Shown here: positions 26,227 to 34,992 of the stretch, one piece after another
How positions within the stretch are numbered: the stretch's first letter is position 1
Layout of the letters: each line of letters starts with the position of its first letter
Source: Streptomyces sp. NBC_01439
GTDB taxonomy: Bacteria; Actinomycetota; Actinomycetes; Streptomycetales; Streptomycetaceae
DNA length: 64,000 nucleotides
NCBI RefSeq assembly: GCF_036227605.1
Contig: NZ_CP109487.1
Coordinates: 1 to 64,000, forward strand
Reading direction: 5' to 3'
Translations under genes and position numbers: made by a program
The notes under the pieces: model-generated
What the model was told of the DNA's origin: nothing
Seen by the model: only the letters and a program-made list of their open reading frames with translations
Databases searched by the model: none

Positions 26227-26292
26227 TCCGACGTGCGGCATCGGTCGCGTCCCGTCCGGCGCGGGCCGGCACCTCCACCACCGCTTCCCCGG

Positions 26293-27378
26293 TCAGCGGG
26301 TGGGTTCGGCCACGATCACCGCGGCGACGGAAGTCTGCTTGTAGGCCAGTTCGAGGTGGGTGGGATGGGCGGTGGTCGTGAAGCCTTCCGGCTGCTCGCC
26401 GGCGGGTCGGGGCAGGGGGACGGGGGTGAATCCGCAGGCGGTCAGACGGTTGATCCACGTGCGCGTCGGCTCGTGCCGTTCGAAGCGGGAGGTCTCGCAG
26501 ACGGCGCCCACGACATCCTCGATCTCGCGGCCGAAGAAGCGCTTCATCTCGCGCTTCTCCCCGTCGGTGGCGCTGGTGGCGTCGATCGCGGCGAAGACCG
26601 TGCCGTAGTGGTGCCAGGCGTTGGCCAGCCTGACCGGCAACGGGACGAGGTGGTGATCGCTGTCGGGTTCGCACAGTGCCAGCGCGGCCGGCTCCAGGGC
26701 GCGCAGCCGCCGCAGAAGTGTGGCGCGTGCGTCCTGTTCACCTGAGTGGTTCAGCATGTGGTGGAGAGCGAAGGAGGCCGTGACGAGCAGAGGGCGGGGC
26801 GCATGCTCGACCAACGCCCACACGCTCTCGTCCGTGTCCTCGCTCGCGGCGAGAATCGGACGGAAGTCGACCCGGGTTCCTTCAGGCACTTCCGGTCCGT
26901 TCAGGGCCCGGTCGGCCGCGTCAAGGCTCTCCGCGGCGACATCGGCACCGATGACGGTCACCCGCTCCAGCCCCGCGCGGGCCACCAGGTCCAGCTCCTG
27001 ACGGCCCTGACCGATTCCGAGAGCGAGAACGGTCGCCTCCTGCCGGTCCGCGCAGTACTTCAACAGGGCATCGTTGGCGAACCTCCCCGCCCGCAGGAAC
27101 GGCAGGTGCTGGTGCATCAGGTAGAACAGGTCGATCTGGGGCATGCCGTCGGCACGGAGGTAGAGATTGGCGGGCCGGTCCTGGCCGAGGCGGGCAGCCA
27201 GACCGGCGAGGAAATAGTCGCCCAGGCCCGGGCCGTCCTTAGAGAACTCGCCCGCCTGCTTCAAGCAGGCAGTGAAGCGCTCCATTTCGCCTGATTCGGC
27301 GGCGATTGCAGCCGTTTTGAGAAGTGAATAGATGTTGTTTGTCCCGTAATGCCATTTACTGATCAACATTTCGCGCAC
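26293..27378 (-). CDS. bacterial GRAS-domain protein
   Basis: Protein of 361 residues resembling the GRAS family, known as plant gibberellin-signalling regulators and present in some bacteria as Rossmann-fold, methyltransferase-like proteins. The centre has a nucleotide-type loop (VLALGIGQGRQELDLV). The C-terminal part has the clearest match: RFFGREIEDVV, a run like VACEGxxRxERHE (here VCETSRFERHEPTRTW), and INRLTACGFTPVPLP, which corresponds to the SAW region of plant members. Likely an S-adenosylmethionine or small-ligand binder. It starts 78 bp after the permease gene, so both are probably one operon. GTG at 27378 with GAGG just upstream. Confidence 0.75.
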   Translation of the reverse strand: MREMLISKWHYGTNNIYSLLKTAAIAAESGEMERFTACLKQAGEFSKDGPGLGDYFLAGLAARLGQDRPANLYLRADGMPQIDLFYLMHQHLPFLRAGRFANDALLKYCADRQEATVLALGIGQGRQELDLVARAGLERVTVIGADVAAESLDAADRALNGPEVPEGTRVDFRPILAASEDTDESVWALVEHAPRPLLVTASFALHHMLNHSGEQDARATLLRRLRALEPAALALCEPDSDHHLVPLPVRLANAWHHYGTVFAAIDATSATDGEKREMKRFFGREIEDVVGAVCETSRFERHEPTRTWINRLTACGFTPVPLPRPAGEQPEGFTTTAHPTHLELAYKQTSVAAVIVAEPTR

Positions 27379-27456
27379 TAATCCTCTAAGTCGTCTGCGA
27401 GCACGGACAGGGGCGCATTGCCTGATTCCTTCTCGCCCCGCCGGGCCGCGGACCGC

Positions 27457-28893
27457 TCACCGATGTCCTACGGACGTCAACGGACGGCCTCCGCGAGGCG
27501 CAGCGGTGACCTCGCCCTTTCCGGCCAGCACCGCGTAGAGGGCACCGCTCACCAGCAGCCCCACGACGAACGAGACGTCGGCGCCGTCCATGGCCTCGGC
27601 GACCGGTCCGCGGAAGAGGCCGGTCGAGACGAACGGGACCATCGCGACGAGACCCATGCCGTACGAGACCAGGCCGCGCCAGGACCAGCGTCCGTAGATG
27701 CCCTGGTCGTCGAAGATGTCCCGGATCACGTACTGGCCCTTGCGGATGGCGTAGTAGTCGACGAGGTTGACCGCAGTCCAGGGGACCAGGAAGTAGAGCA
27801 TCAGCAGGACGAAGCTGCTGAAGCTGGCCACGTAGTCGTCGGGCAGGGACAGGGCCAGCGCGAGCACCACGGCGCCGACGGACAGGACGACGACGGTCCG
27901 CAGGCGACTCGTCGGCCGGTCCCGCCGGAAGGCGTCCACCGCGCTCACCGCGGTGAGCATCGCACCGTAGGTGTTGACGCCCATGACACTGATCAGGGCC
28001 AGAGCCGATACCAGAACGACGAGTGAGCCGAAGCCCGAGACGATGCCGTTGCCGGTCCGGAGCAATCCGGCGACGGCATCGTCGGCAGGCATACGGCTGC
28101 CGACGAACGCGCCCAGGGACATCAGCCACACCGCGGAGCCGGCCGCACCCGCGTAGGTCCACCAGATGACCTGGCGGGGGTTGGCGTCCGCGGGCAGGTA
28201 CCGGGAGTAGTCCGACACGTAGACGGCGTAGCTGATCTGGTAGCCGGCTGCAGCTGCGAAGACGGTCAGGAACGAGGTCCACGGGCTGCCGGTCGCAGGG
28301 GTGACGACCGGCGCGTCCCACCATTGAACGACCGTTCCGGCGGTGAGCATCCCGAACACCAGGACGAGAAGTCCGGTCAGGACGCGTTGTACGAGGTGGA
28401 TCAGGTCATGCCCCACCAAGGCCAACACCACCGACACCACAGCCAGGACGGGGTACCAGAGCCAGGGGCCGCCGCCGACGATCTGTGTCAGTCCCTGGGC
28501 CGCGAGCACGGTGTTGAAGACGTTGAAGCCCAGGTAGACGAAGACGACGGCCGTGAACGGTACGACGGCTCCCCGGACCCCGAACTGGGCTCTGGACTGG
28601 ATCATCTGAGGCAGGCCCATACGGGGCCCCTGGTTGGCGTGGACCGCCATGAAGAACGTGCCGAAGCAGGCACCGAGGACCACAGCCGCCACCGACCACC
28701 CCAGGCCGAGGCCGATCGAGGGGCCGATGAATCCGATGACGAGGGTGGTCAGGACGAAATTGCCGGAGAACCAGAACGGGCCCTGGTGCCAGAGCTTGCC
28801 GTGACGTTCGTCCACGGGGATGTAGTCGATGGACCGTACCTCGGGGGCGGTCAGCTGAGTGAGACGGCGACGCGGGGCTTGCTGGTCGTGCAC
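27457..28893 (-). CDS. NCS1-family nucleobase permease (cytosine/purine/allantoin type)
   Basis: Membrane transporter of 478 residues with about twelve transmembrane helices. Family marks are the early motif PFWFSGNFVLTTLVIGFIGP, GLPQMIQSRAQFG, and repeated small-residue helices. NCS1 transporters move cytosine, purines, allantoin, hydantoins or thiamine-type compounds with H+ or Na+; the substrate cannot be told here. GTG at 28893 is chosen because AAAGGA lies 7 bp upstream and the longer frame upstream is not protein-like. The 17-bp palindrome lies 101 bp upstream and the GRAS gene follows. Confidence 0.88.
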   Translation of the reverse strand: MHDQQAPRRRLTQLTAPEVRSIDYIPVDERHGKLWHQGPFWFSGNFVLTTLVIGFIGPSIGLGLGWSVAAVVLGACFGTFFMAVHANQGPRMGLPQMIQSRAQFGVRGAVVPFTAVVFVYLGFNVFNTVLAAQGLTQIVGGGPWLWYPVLAVVSVVLALVGHDLIHLVQRVLTGLLVLVFGMLTAGTVVQWWDAPVVTPATGSPWTSFLTVFAAAAGYQISYAVYVSDYSRYLPADANPRQVIWWTYAGAAGSAVWLMSLGAFVGSRMPADDAVAGLLRTGNGIVSGFGSLVVLVSALALISVMGVNTYGAMLTAVSAVDAFRRDRPTSRLRTVVVLSVGAVVLALALSLPDDYVASFSSFVLLMLYFLVPWTAVNLVDYYAIRKGQYVIRDIFDDQGIYGRWSWRGLVSYGMGLVAMVPFVSTGLFRGPVAEAMDGADVSFVVGLLVSGALYAVLAGKGEVTAAPRGGRPLTSVGHR

Positions 28894-28993
28894 AGGGGGG
28901 TCCTTTGCGCTCAGGGCTGGAAGCAGCGGCCATACCGCGACCGGGTGGCCGGCTGCCTCGGAAGAGTCAACCGAGCGCCGGAGCCTTGGCACA

Positions 28994-29010
28994 TGAGCAA
29001 GCACTACTCA
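28994..29010. promoter_or_regulatory. 17-bp palindrome TGAGCA-N5-TACTCA, copy 2
   Basis: TGAGCAAGCACTACTCA upstream of the permease-GRAS operon. TTGACT (plus-strand 28965-28970) stands 23 bp downstream in the direction of transcription, exactly as at copy 1. The rest of the 28894-29234 stretch holds only this promoter region; no gene was seen. Confidence 0.65.
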
Positions 29011-29234
29011 TCCCGGTGCCACCGGGGTCGTCCGTGGAGGAGTCCGGGACGCGTGTGGCACGAGGCCGGGCGGGGCCCCTCAGCCGCTGCGCACACCCGT
29101 GCGACAGGTCCCGCGAGTACCTCTGCGCGGGCGCACCGTCTCGCGCCCGCCCACGGTGAATCGACTGCGCACGTTCGGCGGCAGTCGTCGTCTCCCTGAT
29201 GGTCGCAGGACTGCTGAGAGAGCGCGAAAGTTGG

Positions 29235-29897
29235 TCAATCCGATGCTTCACAACGTTCGGGAACGTTCCAGGCGGCCGCGTCCTGGACATCGGGTCCGTT
29301 GATTTCCACAGCGTTCTGACGGACGTCGACGAACAGGGCCACGGGCTCCATGTCCTCGACTCCGAAGAACGACACACGGCCTGCACCGCCGAGCTCCTTG
29401 GCGGAGGTCCCTGCGAAGATCAAGGGAAGACGATACTCGCAGTACGTGTCATGGTCGCGGAACGCTCCGCTCACGACGACATCGGCATGATCGTGCAGTG
29501 ACAGGACGTGGACCCGCAGCAGACTCGGGGCCGGATTGACGCGCAGATGATCCAGGAGGGCCTCGACCCGAGAGTCCCTCCTCAGCTTTCTGGCCTCCAG
29601 GAGGTAGATGCCGGGATTCCCCTCGTCGTCCACTGCCGGCCTCCATTCCACGACGTCTTCCGCCGTGATCTCATGGCCGACGCTCCGAAGTCCGTCCAGT
29701 GCTTCTTCCAGGGTCGAGGCATCCTCGATGACGAGATCCGTCAGCAGGTCCTCATCGAACTCATCGAACTCTTCCGAGAACCGGGGAAGGGTTTCAAGTC
29801 GTGCCCGCTGTTCAATGAGTATGTGCCCGCGCCACGCCTCGAAATTCTCGACGGAGGGAAATGTGAGCCGCATTCTGAATTCAATGCCGAAGGTCAT
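29235..29897 (-). CDS. hypothetical acidic protein
   Basis: Cytosolic 220-residue protein, acidic and mixed alpha/beta, with clear strands such as VHVLSLHDHADVVVSG and a helix ENFEAWRGHILIEQRARL. Codon use is less GC-biased than in its neighbours. ATG at 29897 follows a GAGGATGGACAGAGG purine run. A small gene ends 13 bp upstream, so the two are likely one operon. Not recognised. Confidence 0.6.
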   Translation of the reverse strand: MTFGIEFRMRLTFPSVENFEAWRGHILIEQRARLETLPRFSEEFDEFDEDLLTDLVIEDASTLEEALDGLRSVGHEITAEDVVEWRPAVDDEGNPGIYLLEARKLRRDSRVEALLDHLRVNPAPSLLRVHVLSLHDHADVVVSGAFRDHDTYCEYRLPLIFAGTSAKELGGAGRVSFFGVEDMEPVALFVDVRQNAVEINGPDVQDAAAWNVPERCEASD

Positions 29898-29910
29898 CCT
29901 CTGTCCATCC

Positions 29911-30162
29911 TCATGTACGTGGGTTCGTTTCAGTACTCTCGTCGTGCAGGTTCTTGCGCCGGTGGGGAAACCGACCTTGACGCCGGGCTCCGACGCCCAG
30001 CGCTCGGCGCGGCCGGGAATCCCGTCCACCCGAGGCCGTGATGCCCGGCATGCGTACGGCGCGGAAAACCCGGCGGTTTCGGGCCCGCGCGGACGCCCCC
30101 TCCCGTGCGACATCGGCCAACTCGCGTTCGGATATGATCCGCTTCAGCGGCCGATACGCCAT
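29911..30162 (-). CDS. small basic hypothetical protein
   Basis: Short 83-residue, Arg-rich protein (MAYRPLKRIISERELADVAR). The main support is an excellent ribosome site (AGGAG, 5 bp, ATG at 30162) and its position just before the 29897 gene. The upstream 300 bp (30163-30462), which separate it from the rightward regulator, hold no other gene that I can support and no copy of the 17-bp palindrome. Confidence 0.4.
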   Translation of the reverse strand: MAYRPLKRIISERELADVAREGASARARNRRVFRAVRMPGITASGGRDSRPRRALGVGARRQGRFPHRRKNLHDESTETNPRT

Positions 30163-30462
30163 CCATTCTCCTGACGCCACAACCCGGTTCCGCACGCCAG
30201 CCCGCAACTCACCGCCTGCGAGCGCCACGGACCGCCGTCAGGCCATGGGCGCACCTCGTGATCAACGCGTGGCGCAGCGTGCTTGAGCAGCCCGTTTCGC
30301 GCATTCTCCTCCGCCTTCCCTTTCGGTGGTGTCAAACGAGAACTGCCGCACGCCGGCGGTCGGACGTGAACAGCGCTCGATCGGGTCGCGTCGGCGAGCT
30401 CGGCCGCGAAGGCCGCGGGCGTCGGCGAAACCGGGCAGGAGCCAACCAGTGGGGGCAGAGGA

Positions 30463-33111
30463 ATGAATCGAAACGGTGTCGTGCAACGGTGGCCGCTGGT
30501 CGGGCGCGAGGCCGAGCTGAAGGATTTCGACGAGGTCGTGTCGGAACCTCGCAGCGCCGCCTTTCTGGTCTTCGGGCCGGCCGGAGTGGGCAAGTCCCGG
30601 CTGGCCGAGGAGTGCCTGGACCGTGCCGTCGTGCTCGGACACCGGATCGGCAGGGCGGTTGCCACCTCGGCGGCGGCGTCGGTTCCGCTGGGCGCCATCG
30701 CCCATCTGCTGCCCGACGGCGTCGATCTGTCCGACCCGGTCTCCGGATTCGCCAGTGTGGCCAGGCTGCTGTCGCGGCCGGGTACGGCGCGGCCCCGCAT
30801 GGTGATCCTGGTCGACGACGTCCACCTGCTCGACGCGACCTCGGCCATGTTGTTGCGGCAGTTGATGGACGCCGGGGTCATCTTCCTGCTGGGAACGGTT
30901 CGGTCGGAGGAAAGCCAGGCGCTGGCGGTGGCCGCGCTCGGACACGGGGACGCCGTACGGCAGGTGGACCTCGTCGGGTTCACCCGTGGGCAGGTCGTGA
31001 CGGTGCTGGAACAGGTCCTGGAGGGGCCGGTCGTGAGGAGCGCGGTCAACCACCTCCTCACGAACAGCGGGGGCAATCCCCTCTACCTGCGGGAGCTGGT
31101 GGTGGGAGCCGTGGCCGCCGGAGTGCTGACCTGCGACGGCGAGATCTGGGACATGACCGCGGACCGGCTGCCGGGCACGCGGCGCCTGACCGATCTGATC
31201 CGGTCCCGGCTCTCCGTCGCCGCACCCGCCGGCCGACAGGTACTGGACGTCCTGTCTCTGTGCGAGCCGCTCTCCCTGGGCCACCTGGAGATGGACACCG
31301 AACCGCAGGTGCTGAACGAGTTGGAGCAGTCGGGGCTGATCGTCGTCGTCCAGGAGGAAAGACGCTCAGCGGTCCGGCTGGCCCACCCCCTCTACGGTGA
31401 GGTGCTGCGCGCGGACATGACGGCCCAGCGCCGCAGGGAGACCCTGCTCCGGCAGGTCCATCTGCTGAAGCGCACCGGGGCCCGTCGCCGCGAGGACGCG
31501 GTCCACCTCGCCACGTACAAGCTCGCGGCCACCGGCACGGCCAATCCGGGTCTGCTCGTCCGCGCGGCAGCCCTGGCCGCGCACGCCCGCGAGTACCCCC
31601 GCGCGCTCGATCTCCTGCGGGCGATCCCGGAGCAGCACCAGAGCTTCCAGGTCCAGCTGCTACTGGGCAACACCCTGTACGAGGCCGGTGAGTACCAGCA
31701 GGCGGAAGACGCGCTGTCGCGGGCCGACGTCATGGCCACGACCGAACAGGACGTTCTGTCCGTACTGCCGGTCCGGATACAGAACCTCCTGTGGGGCGTG
31801 GGAACACCCTACGAGGAGGTTCTCGACCTCCTCGCATCCGTCCGCAGCCGGGTCACCAGTGCCCTCGGTCACCGCGTCCTGCTGGCCAACGAAGCCGCCA
31901 GCGCGCTCACCGTGGGAGACGTCGGACACAGCCTTGCCCTCAGCGCGGACCTCGAACTTGAGGGCGCGCACGCACCCGACGGCCAGACATGGCTGTGGGC
32001 CGCCATGACCAGGTCCACGGCTCTTGCGGTCACGGGTCGCGGGGAGGAGGCCGAGGGCTGGATCCGACGTGTCATGGCCTTCAGCGCGGCCGTGGGCGAA
32101 ACCCACTCCGCGGCCACGCACGAGGTGGCCCACCGGGCGGTTCTCGTCCTCGCCCTGGCGGAGAGCGGCCGTCTGGCCGAGGCGCAAGAGGTCGGTGAGC
32201 GGGCCTTCGCGGGCCTCACGGACGCGAGCGCGACCGCGGACCGTCGACTGCTGGCCTTCTATCTGGCCCGTGGCACATGGACCGCCGGCCACCCGGCTCA
32301 GGCGCGGCGCTGGTTCGCGGAGGTGGCCCGAGCGTCCCGCCCGTACACCCCCGTCGTGCTGTCGATGGCGCTGGCGGGTCTGGCGGCGTCCGCCGCACTG
32401 CAGGGAGACTGCGAAGCGGCGGAAGCAGCCCTGGCCGAACGCGATCGGCTTCCCGCCGCGGGGTTCTTCCCCGAAGAGAGCCTGGGCGAGGCCTGGCTGT
32501 ACGTCGCCCGCGGTGAGCTGACCCGCGCTCGAACGGTCCTGACGGCGGCCGCCAGGGAGGCGTTCGAGCGCGGGGAAACCGCGTCCGAGGCGATTCTGCT
32601 GACCGACCTCGTCCGCCTCGGGCAAGCCGGGGAAGCCGCCGTGCGGCTGACCGAGATAGCGCAGGAGCGCACCGGGCGCTTCCACCGGGCCCGCGCCGAT
32701 CTGGCCGTCGCATGGTCCACCCGCGACCCGGACGGGCTGCTCGCCGCCGCGGACGCTCTGCAGGCCATGGGAGCGGACCTGCTGGCAGCCGAGGCGGCGA
32801 GCACCGCTGCCGCCGCCCTGCGAACGGCCGGACAGACCCGTCGGGCCAACGCCGCCGCCGTCCGCTCCGACGAGCTCGCGGCCCGCTGCGAGGGAGCGAG
32901 AACCCCTGCCCTCATGGCGTGCGCGGAGGTCGTGCAACTCACCGTGAGGGAGCGCGAAATCGCCCTGCTCGCCTCCCGGGGCATGCTCAGCAAGGACATC
33001 GCCGCCGCGCTGACCATCTCCGTACGCACCGTCGACAACCACCTGCAACGCATTTACAACAAGCTCGGCATCACCACGCGCAAGGAACTGGCCGACCGAC
33101 TGCTTCCGTAA
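30463..33111 (+). CDS. LAL-type LuxR family transcriptional regulator
   Basis: Large ATP-binding regulator of 882 residues. The N-terminal AAA module has Walker A (FGPAGVGKSRL, about residue 38) and Walker B (MVILVDDVHLLD, about 112). A TPR-rich middle (residues 370-800) follows, and the C-terminus is a LuxR HTH (LTVREREIALLASRGMLSKD ... SVRTVDNHLQRIYNKLG). Such proteins act as signal-responsive activators of pathway genes. It is the only intact regulator in the 23.6-34.8 kb block and so a candidate to read the shared 17-bp palindrome. ATG at 30463 with AGAGGA upstream. Confidence 0.9.
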   Translation: MNRNGVVQRWPLVGREAELKDFDEVVSEPRSAAFLVFGPAGVGKSRLAEECLDRAVVLGHRIGRAVATSAAASVPLGAIAHLLPDGVDLSDPVSGFASVARLLSRPGTARPRMVILVDDVHLLDATSAMLLRQLMDAGVIFLLGTVRSEESQALAVAALGHGDAVRQVDLVGFTRGQVVTVLEQVLEGPVVRSAVNHLLTNSGGNPLYLRELVVGAVAAGVLTCDGEIWDMTADRLPGTRRLTDLIRSRLSVAAPAGRQVLDVLSLCEPLSLGHLEMDTEPQVLNELEQSGLIVVVQEERRSAVRLAHPLYGEVLRADMTAQRRRETLLRQVHLLKRTGARRREDAVHLATYKLAATGTANPGLLVRAAALAAHAREYPRALDLLRAIPEQHQSFQVQLLLGNTLYEAGEYQQAEDALSRADVMATTEQDVLSVLPVRIQNLLWGVGTPYEEVLDLLASVRSRVTSALGHRVLLANEAASALTVGDVGHSLALSADLELEGAHAPDGQTWLWAAMTRSTALAVTGRGEEAEGWIRRVMAFSAAVGETHSAATHEVAHRAVLVLALAESGRLAEAQEVGERAFAGLTDASATADRRLLAFYLARGTWTAGHPAQARRWFAEVARASRPYTPVVLSMALAGLAASAALQGDCEAAEAALAERDRLPAAGFFPEESLGEAWLYVARGELTRARTVLTAAAREAFERGETASEAILLTDLVRLGQAGEAAVRLTEIAQERTGRFHRARADLAVAWSTRDPDGLLAAADALQAMGADLLAAEAASTAAAALRTAGQTRRANAAAVRSDELAARCEGARTPALMACAEVVQLTVREREIALLASRGMLSKDIAAALTISVRTVDNHLQRIYNKLGITTRKELADRLLP

Positions 33112-33130
33112 CCGTGCAGCGAGGCTTCCG

Positions 33131-33976
33131 TCAGGTGTGCCGGGTCGCCGTGAGCATTTCACGGAACCCTTCCACAAATTCCCGGCCGGCCGCACCGTCG
33201 TCGAGGGGGAAGGGATAGCTGGACGACTCGCTGGAATCCAGCCACGCCGACCTCACATAGATTTCACGCTCCCCCTCACTGTCCTCCCGGCGAGGCGTCT
33301 CGCTCACCATGGTCTGCTGAAGTCTCCCGACAAAAGCGACTCCGCGCCCTTCGGTGTGCGCTATCAAAATGATGACCAGGTTCTCGGTGAGAACGCATGC
33401 CTCGATCACGGGAGCCGGCCCGGCATATGCGCCTCGCGGGAGCACGCCGTTGTCCGAATACCGCGTTTCGCAGCACAGCCTTGTAGCGGCGCGGAGATCC
33501 CCCAACGAGTACCTGTGCACCGTGTCCTCCAGCAGGGGGAGGAGGCGTTCATCGAGCTCGGTAATGCGGCACAGCCTGGTGTGACGCTCCCTCGGGCCCT
33601 CGCCGGCGACCGCCCCCAGCCCCCATTGCGCGTACAGGGAAAAAGGCGAGAACCGTGCCTGGAGGAACATGAACGCCAGACCGGCGATGATGCATACCGC
33701 CCCGGTGGTCGAGAAGACGGTTTCTCCGCGCTCAATGCCTGACGCCAGCAGGCCCAGCCCTGCCGCGGCAACGGATGCCGTGCCCATCACAGTCGTTCCG
33801 CGTATGGCAAGCATCACCGAGATCGTGATGCTCAACGTGAAGACCGTGGCGATCCATCCCATCGACCAGGCCATGTCAGGACTGTACGAGACGGAGGCGA
33901 TGGAATACACGGAGAACGTTTCCCCCAAGAGGGCTGCAGCTGCCAGAGCCGCTACGGAGGACTTACTGTTCAGCAT
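33131..33976 (-). CDS. multi-TM membrane protein with cytoplasmic tail
   Basis: Protein of 281 residues. Four N-terminal transmembrane helices (about 7-26, 35-57, 62-80, 88-106) are followed by a 165-residue soluble region containing RLCRITELDERLLPLLEDTV and ENLVIILIAHTE. It converges with the LuxR-type regulator and has its own copy of the 17-bp palindrome 107 bp upstream, plus a GAACGCC-A-GGCGTTC palindrome. AAGGAG lies 12 bp before the ATG. Unknown function; possibly a membrane sensor. Confidence 0.65.
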   Translation of the reverse strand: MLNSKSSVAALAAAALLGETFSVYSIASVSYSPDMAWSMGWIATVFTLSITISVMLAIRGTTVMGTASVAAAGLGLLASGIERGETVFSTTGAVCIIAGLAFMFLQARFSPFSLYAQWGLGAVAGEGPRERHTRLCRITELDERLLPLLEDTVHRYSLGDLRAATRLCCETRYSDNGVLPRGAYAGPAPVIEACVLTENLVIILIAHTEGRGVAFVGRLQQTMVSETPRREDSEGEREIYVRSAWLDSSESSSYPFPLDDGAAGREFVEGFREMLTATRHT

Positions 33977-34033
33977 GAGGGAAACGCACTCCTTAGGGTT
34001 GTCCTGAAAATGCCGGCACGGGTTGGAAGATGT

Positions 34034-34048
34034 GAACGCCAGGCGTTC
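34034..34048. promoter_or_regulatory. perfect palindrome GAACGCC-A-GGCGTTC
   Basis: Seven-base arms around a single A, between the 17-bp palindrome (34083) and the membrane-protein start (33976). Position is compatible with an operator over the promoter. No equal was found at the other three units. Confidence 0.4.
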
Positions 34049-34082
34049 GGTTGGAGTCTTGCGCGTACCCGGCCGGGTGTCG

Positions 34083-34099
34083 TGAGCAGCACCTACTCA
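34083..34099. promoter_or_regulatory. 17-bp palindrome TGAGCA-N5-TACTCA, copy 3
   Basis: TGAGCAGCACCTACTCA upstream of the membrane-protein gene. An AAGACT hexamer (plus-strand 34055-34060) stands 22 bp downstream in the direction of transcription, in place of TTGACT. Confidence 0.6.
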
Positions 34100-34269
34100 G
34101 CCCGGACCGCCGCGTTCACGGACCGTTAGGGGCGGTTTGATCCAGTAGGCGGAGCCTCGCCGGAGCCGGCCGGTTCGCTCTGCACGCGCTGCGGTCGGCC
34201 GGCGCCGCGCGCGCCGGGAGCCCGGCGCTCCGCACCGTGCCAGCGGCCGGCCTGCGCGCAACCGACCTG

Positions 34270-34716
34270 CTACCGGGCCGGCTCCCGCATGAGGCCGTGC
34301 GCGGTCTCCCGCAGCTCGTCGCTGAAGGCGAGGGGCTTCAGGGTCTCCGGGTCGATCCGGACCTGCACCCGATGACCGTGAGCATGCACACAGCGGCCGT
34401 CGCCGGATCTCACCTGGAACTCGTACATCACGCTGGTGCGGCCGAGCCGTGAAATCCGGAACCACACGCCCACGTCCCCCGTGCCGCGAATCGGCTCCTC
34501 GTACGTGACCATGAATTCACGCACGACGAGATGCGTGTCGCGATACCGTGAGCGATCAGGATCCGTGCTCCAGCCCTGTTCTCGCCAATAGGTCGTGATC
34601 GCTCGTTCGACGAACAGCGCATGGCGCGAATTGTGCACCATTCCCAGGAAATCCAGGTCGTCGAAATGTACCTGGACCGATTGGATGTGTCCCGCTTCGA
34701 CGGGCAGTTCCTGCAT
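34270..34716 (-). CDS. hotdog-fold acyl-CoA thioesterase (4HBT/YbgC-like)
   Basis: Protein of 148 residues with the 4HBT pattern: VHFDDLDFLGMVHNSRHALF, in which the Asp and the following helix form the active site, then EPIRGTGDVGVWFRI and SVMYEFQVRSGDG for the beta sheet. Expected to hydrolyse small acyl-CoA or acyl-ACP thioesters; substrate unknown. ATG at 34716 has AGGGGGA 8 bp upstream, so the longer frame from 34782 is not needed. The 17-bp palindrome lies 86 bp upstream. Confidence 0.82.
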   Translation of the reverse strand: MQELPVEAGHIQSVQVHFDDLDFLGMVHNSRHALFVERAITTYWREQGWSTDPDRSRYRDTHLVVREFMVTYEEPIRGTGDVGVWFRISRLGRTSVMYEFQVRSGDGRCVHAHGHRVQVRIDPETLKPLAFSDELRETAHGLMREPAR

Positions 34717-34801
34717 GGCCGTTCCCCCTGCTGCCTGATCTTCCACGTCCGGTCGAATCGACGCCCGGTCACAGACGACCACGACTGCCGGATGATCCGC
34801 A

Positions 34802-34818
34802 TGAGTAGCCGGTACTCA
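34802..34818. promoter_or_regulatory. 17-bp palindrome TGAGTA-N5-TACTCA, copy 4
   Basis: TGAGTAGCCGGTACTCA, the only fully symmetric copy, upstream of the thioesterase gene. Twenty-three bp downstream in the direction of transcription is TCGTCT (plus-strand 34773-34778), a weak -35. Confidence 0.65.
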
Positions 34819-34992
34819 ACTCAACAGGCCGCTCAGGCGGCCGTACACCGGATCGGTAACCGGCTAGTGTGACCGGCATGCATTCAATCGAGTTTCGTGT
34901 GGCTCCCCACCCCTTCGGGGGGGATAAGGGTTGTCCCGCAAATGATCTCCGAGACGCCTCGGACAAGGTTGGCCGCCGCGCGGCCCGCTGGC

